38,725 nucleotides of DNA. It comes from Crocinitomicaceae bacterium (GTDB taxonomy: Bacteria > Bacteroidota > Bacteroidia > Flavobacteriales_D > Crocinitomicaceae). The notes beneath the pieces were generated by a model, which saw only the letters and a list, made by a program, of their open reading frames with translations, was not told where the DNA came from and did not search any database. Position 1 is the stretch's first letter; every line of letters starts with the position of its first letter. A program made the position numbers and the translations under genes. Shown here one piece after another: positions 35,171 to 38,725 of this stretch. The DNA lies in the NCBI GenBank assembly GCA_014762645.1, contig JABURP010000102.1:1-38725 (forward strand). Direction: 5' to 3'.

Positions 35171-35452
35171 TTATTCCTTTTCAAGTTGTACGGATTTATT
35201 ATTGTACCGTATAAAGTAGGTTCCTTTTTCGTAGTCCGTATAGTCTATGAACTGACCAAATCCGGCTGTTAGCAATTTCCCATTTGAATCGTAGACCTTA
35301 TATTCGGTTTCAACCGGGAGTTCATATATTTTTTTAACCTCTCCTTTCTTAGGGAGCATTTCAACCGGCGGCAATTCCTTACTCGGCTCATTTTGACCAA
35401 AGCTCGTGGCACTTACAATAAACAAAGAGAAAAACAATGAGGAGATTTTCAT
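35171..35452 (-). CDS. Small secreted protein with a shared C-terminal module
   Basis: From the ATG at 35452 there are 93 residues; a TTG seven codons earlier would spoil the signal peptide. Signal peptide 1-20 ends SFGQ. The mature part is a short Pro/Lys linker and a module YKVYDSNGKLLTAGFGQFID, DYEKGTYFIRY, which matches in pattern the end of the protein at 9514-10332. It is almost only this module, resembling the minimal strands of a T9SS-type tail. The function is unknown. Confidence 0.7.
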   Translation of the reverse strand: MKISSLFFSLFIVSATSFGQNEPSKELPPVEMLPKKGEVKKIYELPVETEYKVYDSNGKLLTAGFGQFIDYTDYEKGTYFIRYNNKSVQLEKE

Positions 35453-35551
35453 GATAGATATTTTTAGATACAATATCTAAAACGAAATTTTTGACAGAAT
35501 ATTACTTTTCAGCCTACTAGTACCTGTAGATAAAGACAATACGCGTGTATC

Positions 35552-36247
35552 TTACTTTTTAGGCTTGATCACAATTCCAAATGACAATTGCGGAAGAAAA
35601 TCTTCATCATAATATTTTACCGTTGATGAATTGCTGTAGTTATAAAACCTATTTGTGAAAACATATTTGTAAGAGAATTCGAAGACAAAATCCACGCGCT
35701 TCTCTGTTTGAAACCTCAACCCTGCGCCTCCAGTGTAAAACATGTTATGTTCCCATGATTCACCCTCAGGAATTTCGGATTTATTGTAATGCCTCATCAC
35801 CTTAAAATCGTTTAACCCCATGGTAAAAGTCTGTGCAAAATATGGAACCACCTTATTGTTGTGATTAAATGAAAAGTAGACCGGTAGAGTAAGTCCGGAA
35901 TACATTCCAATATCACTTCCCCAGTCATCCAATAAATACAAGTCCAGTCCAACACCAGAGCTTAAAAAAAGGTTATCGCTGGCAGTTTTAGCAATCACGT
36001 ATTTGAAATCAAAGCGAAAGTGACCATACAAACTACCACAGTAGGCAAATCCGAAATCAGATCGGGGGCCTAAACCACGCCTGACCATCAGGTCAAATCC
36101 AGGCATCACATCCGATCCAAAAAATGCAGTTCCGGCCAAACTAACTTCTGTTTTCCCTTTTTCAACCGGTTTGGCTGTTTGAAGTACACTGGCTGTATGA
36201 CAAGAGCCCATTATAAAACACAGAATAATTACGTAAACCAACTTCAT
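35552..36247 (-). CDS. Outer-membrane barrel-like lipoprotein
   Basis: The 231-residue precursor has a lipoprotein signal with lipobox MGSC (Cys 16). The mature part has at least eight amphipathic strands (FDLMVRRGLGPRSDFGFAYCG, FRFDFKYVI and others) and ends QLSFGIVIKPKK, like small transport-type barrels. The gene upstream is divergent (SpoIIE phosphatase). The family is not recognised. Confidence 0.75.
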   Translation of the reverse strand: MKLVYVIILCFIMGSCHTASVLQTAKPVEKGKTEVSLAGTAFFGSDVMPGFDLMVRRGLGPRSDFGFAYCGSLYGHFRFDFKYVIAKTASDNLFLSSGVGLDLYLLDDWGSDIGMYSGLTLPVYFSFNHNNKVVPYFAQTFTMGLNDFKVMRHYNKSEIPEGESWEHNMFYTGGAGLRFQTEKRVDFVFEFSYKYVFTNRFYNYSNSSTVKYYDEDFLPQLSFGIVIKPKK

Positions 36248-36375
36248 CCTACAAAGCTAGTTCGTTCTTATAATAATTGATCAAACAGCAGTCATTTTCT
36301 CCTGTGACAGTAATCATTACAGTGAATGTTTTAGCGTCAATACTGTACAGTACTAATTTGACAGCGAAATTCAAT

Positions 36376-36383
36376 TATATTTA
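36376..36383 (+). promoter_or_regulatory. -7-like box of the SpoIIE gene
   Basis: TATATTTA differs from TAnnTTTG at the last base only and lies 10 bases before the preferred ATG at 36394. TTTGACAG upstream may be the -33 element at shorter than ideal spacing. Confidence 0.35.
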
Positions 36384-36393
36384 CTATATCGTT

Positions 36394-38592
36394 ATGCGCC
36401 AATCTCTTTTGATCATATTGTTACTTAATTGGGGTATTCACAGTTTTTCACAAAATTTTAGTGAACAACAACGTCAGGAAATTGATAGTATCAATCATGT
36501 AATCGCAGATGCTGAGACACATGATACTTTAAAAGTACATGCATGGTTGAATCTTGCAGGGTATTACTATCAGCATAACTTAGATACTATACTTACTTTT
36601 TGCCACAATGCTGAAAAAATTGCTGAGGAGAATAATTACCTCTTCGGTATGTCTGAAAGTTATGGTTGGTTGGGCTATACCTACATTAACCTGGGCGAGT
36701 TAGATAGTGGCCTGTATTACAACAACAAATCTATTGGTGTGAGCATGCAAACCGGAGATTTGGAAACAACAGCGGCTATACTTTATAATAACGGACATAT
36801 CTATATGACGCAAGGCAAGACTGATAAATCCCTTGAAGCTTACATGTCTGCCTTAAAAATCTATGAGCAAATGGACAATCAGGTTGAGATAGCTCGCACC
36901 TACAATAGCATTGCTTTGATTTATAAGAATCAGGGATTTTATGATAAGGCCCTGGATTTTTACAACAGATCATTACTTATACGGCAAGAATTTGGCAATA
37001 AAAAGGATATTGCTGAAAGCCTTAATAATATAGGGGTGTTATATGAGTATATAGGAGATTACGACAAAGTAATGCCCTATTATCGTAAAAGTCTTCAATT
37101 AAGAAGAGAGGCAGATTATCCGGTTGGAATAGCCAATAGCCTGGAGAATATTTCTAATTATTTTCACATTATTGGGCAACTGGATAGTTCTTTAATTTAC
37201 ATCCAGGAAGCCGTTGCCATAAGAGAAAAACTTGGTTTAAAGCCAGGACTATGTGAGGTGTATATTGATCTGGGAAAGGTGTATACTGATTTGGGTGACA
37301 TGACCAATGCTAAGAAATATGGTGAGATGGGATATCAACTTGCGTTAGAGTTGGGTTACCCTTTATTCCTTCAAAACTCCGCCATTGGCATGACCCAGGT
37401 TTACAAAAAATCAGGCCAGTATAAAAAGGCTCTGGAAGCTTACGAACTGTATGTAGAGATGCGCGATAGCCTGATGAATCTGAAAACCCAGAAACAAACC
37501 GTTGAACGAGACGCACAATACGCTTACGAAAAGCAAAAAGCCATTGATGATGCCGAACACGAAAAACTATTGGCCATAGAAGCAGAAAAAAAAGAAAAGC
37601 AACAAATCTTAACGGTTGCAACGGCAATTGGCCTACTCCTGGTTGTTGGTTTTCTAATCTTCGTTTTCAACCGATTAAGGATCACTCGCCAGCAAAAGAA
37701 GGTTATTGAAAAACAAAAAACGGAAGTGGAATCACAAAAAGCAGCGGTTGAACGGGCCCATGAAATTCTGGAAGAAAAGAATACTGAAATTCTGGATTCT
37801 ATCGCATACGCCAAACGTATTCAATCTGCTATTTTACCTTCTGACAACGTATTTAAAAAACACCTGCCGGACTCCTTTGTACTTTACAAACCAAAAGACA
37901 TAGTAGCTGGAGATTTTTACTGGCTGGAGTCAACCGATAATGAATTGCTGTTTGCCGCTGCTGACTGCACCGGACATGGTGTGCCAGGAGCAATGGTAAG
38001 TGTAGTTTGCAACAACGGTCTTAACAGAAGCGTGCGTGAATATAAGTTAAGGGATCCCGGAAAGATTTTGGACAAAACAAGAGAGATCATCATTGAAGAA
38101 TTCCAAAAAAGTGATGAAGATGTTAAAGACGGAATGGACATAGCCCTCTGTAGTCTTCGACGCGGATCCGACAGCAATGAGCATTTAGAAAAAGGCACCG
38201 ACAAGTCCAACCATGGGCTCAACGGATTCGAAGTCCACTATGCAGGGGCTAACAACCCTCTCTGGATCATCCGTAATGGGTCGGCTGAGATTGAAGAGGT
38301 TAAAGCAGACAAACAGCCCATAGGTTTATTTGATGATTTATCCCCATTTACAACGCACAGTTTAAAGCTCCATTCGGGAGACACGATTTACATTTTCTCA
38401 GATGGTTATCCTGATCAATTTGGTGGAACCAAGGGAAAGAAAATGAAATCCAAGACTTTTAAAGAGACCTTGTTATCCATTAAGGATAAACCCATGTCTG
38501 AGCAAAAAGAATTTCTGGACAAAAATTTCGAAAACTGGAAAGGCGAATTCGAGCAAATTGATGATGTGCTGGTAATAGGCGTAAGAGTTTGA
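36394..38592 (+). CDS. TPR-containing SpoIIE/PP2C-type serine phosphatase
   Basis: I chose the ATG at 36394 (MRQSLLIILLLNWGIHSFSQ), which gives a signal peptide; the frame is open from 36277 but that N-terminus is not plausible. The 732-residue protein then has about eight tetratricopeptide repeats in the periplasm (about 50-360), one membrane helix (TVATAIGLLLVVGFLIFVF, about 410), a coiled coil, and a cytoplasmic SpoIIE phosphatase domain with AGDFYWL, ADCTGHGVPGAMVS and DGYPDQFGG. Such proteins dephosphorylate anti-sigma antagonists or similar targets. The partner is not in the window. The C-terminus QIDDVLVIGVRV is intact and its bases are duplicated downstream. Confidence 0.92.
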   Translation: MRQSLLIILLLNWGIHSFSQNFSEQQRQEIDSINHVIADAETHDTLKVHAWLNLAGYYYQHNLDTILTFCHNAEKIAEENNYLFGMSESYGWLGYTYINLGELDSGLYYNNKSIGVSMQTGDLETTAAILYNNGHIYMTQGKTDKSLEAYMSALKIYEQMDNQVEIARTYNSIALIYKNQGFYDKALDFYNRSLLIRQEFGNKKDIAESLNNIGVLYEYIGDYDKVMPYYRKSLQLRREADYPVGIANSLENISNYFHIIGQLDSSLIYIQEAVAIREKLGLKPGLCEVYIDLGKVYTDLGDMTNAKKYGEMGYQLALELGYPLFLQNSAIGMTQVYKKSGQYKKALEAYELYVEMRDSLMNLKTQKQTVERDAQYAYEKQKAIDDAEHEKLLAIEAEKKEKQQILTVATAIGLLLVVGFLIFVFNRLRITRQQKKVIEKQKTEVESQKAAVERAHEILEEKNTEILDSIAYAKRIQSAILPSDNVFKKHLPDSFVLYKPKDIVAGDFYWLESTDNELLFAAADCTGHGVPGAMVSVVCNNGLNRSVREYKLRDPGKILDKTREIIIEEFQKSDEDVKDGMDIALCSLRRGSDSNEHLEKGTDKSNHGLNGFEVHYAGANNPLWIIRNGSAEIEEVKADKQPIGLFDDLSPFTTHSLKLHSGDTIYIFSDGYPDQFGGTKGKKMKSKTFKETLLSIKDKPMSEQKEFLDKNFENWKGEFEQIDDVLVIGVRV

Positions 38593-38606
38593 TTCAATTT
38601 GCGAGA
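38552..38606. repeat. 55-bp exact direct repeat, copy 1
   Basis: It covers the last 13 codons and the stop of the SpoIIE gene plus 14 bases. It recurs without a mismatch at 38671-38725. The base before the match differs (G versus A), so 55 is the full length visible. Confidence 0.95.
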
Positions 38607-38612
38607 AGTTTA

Positions 38613-38670
38613 TCCCGACCTAGTTGAGCGATTCACAATTTATTGGGAATCATGCGAAACTTTGTCGGGA
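38613..38670. repeat. TCCCGA...TCGGGA palindrome between the 55-bp repeats
   Basis: The 58-bp unit begins TCCCGACCTAGTTGA and ends GAAACTTTGTCGGGA. It is similar in both arms to 2068-2117, and its left edge GAGAAGTTTATCCCGA equals the minus-strand edge of 1510-1562. The flanking CAATTTGC/GCAAATTG extends the inverted repeat. Confidence 0.7.
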
Positions 38671-38725
38671 AGCAAATTGATGATGTGCTGGTAATAGGCG
38701 TAAGAGTTTGATTCAATTTGCGAGA
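38671..38725. repeat. 55-bp exact direct repeat, copy 2 (window end)
   Basis: It is identical to 38552-38606 and ends exactly at the window edge, as expected when an assembler stops at a k-mer already used. The duplication itself (119-bp period) should be real or the contig would not have broken here. Confidence 0.95.

Noticed and set aside
36277-36393. N-terminal extension of the SpoIIE phosphatase
   Set aside because: The 39 extra codons cross the promoter-like box and would bury the signal peptide at residue 40. The ATG at 36394 is better.

Overview
The window looks like a chromosomal contig from a member of the Bacteroidota, probably Flavobacteriales-like. Two secreted proteins end in type IX secretion (T9SS) type-A sorting domains, SprB-type repeats are present, many small lipoproteins and secreted proteins of unknown function occur, and several genes are preceded by the Bacteroidota -7 promoter box TAnnTTTG instead of a Shine-Dalgarno site. 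The last 55 bases are an exact copy of bases 38552-38606. This suggests that the window is a whole assembled contig that stopped at a duplicated k-mer.

Region 1 (1-2200) is an accessory tRNA island. It begins with a possible relic element (77-783): a small membrane protein gene and the C-terminal remnant of a tyrosine recombinase, bounded by two inverted hairpin plus G-tract sequences. Next, read on the minus strand, is a tRNA-Gly(GCC) / tRNA-Leu(UAA) pair. Each intact tRNA is preceded by a small GIY-YIG endonuclease gene, and that gene by a duplicated 5' piece of the same tRNA. Both 5' pieces are split at the same D-loop position (G18|G19) by an 87-bp double-hairpin insert. More TCCCGA...TCGGGA palindromes and tRNA fragments lie around them. 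This repeated layout is the best candidate for an undescribed mobile system in the window.

Region 2 (2200-18230) is mostly housekeeping. It holds exopolyphosphatase and polyphosphate kinase (translationally coupled), a LuxE-type acyl-protein synthetase homologue, a RimK-type ATP-grasp ligase coupled to an M14/aspartoacylase-type hydrolase, small lipoproteins, a subtilisin-like T9SS substrate with an altered catalytic Asp, an alpha/beta hydrolase coupled to pdxJ, a CBS-domain protein with nadK, and a PIN-PhoH ATPase.

Region 3 (18340-31470) holds tyrS, a CotH-type T9SS protein, a DUF4382 lipoprotein, mutS, a SpoU-type RNA methyltransferase that is probably translated from a leaderless mRNA, a large glycine-rich/Ig-like surface protein, small secreted proteins, an isolated hutU, and a predicted outer-membrane barrel protein.

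Region 4 (31600-38725) holds a large membrane-anchored superfamily II helicase of unknown role (also with a leaderless-looking promoter), an HMA-CDF metal transporter fusion, two envelope proteins, and a TPR-SpoIIE phosphatase. It ends in another TCCCGA palindrome inside a direct duplication. No rRNA, CRISPR array, intact insertion sequence or prophage was seen.
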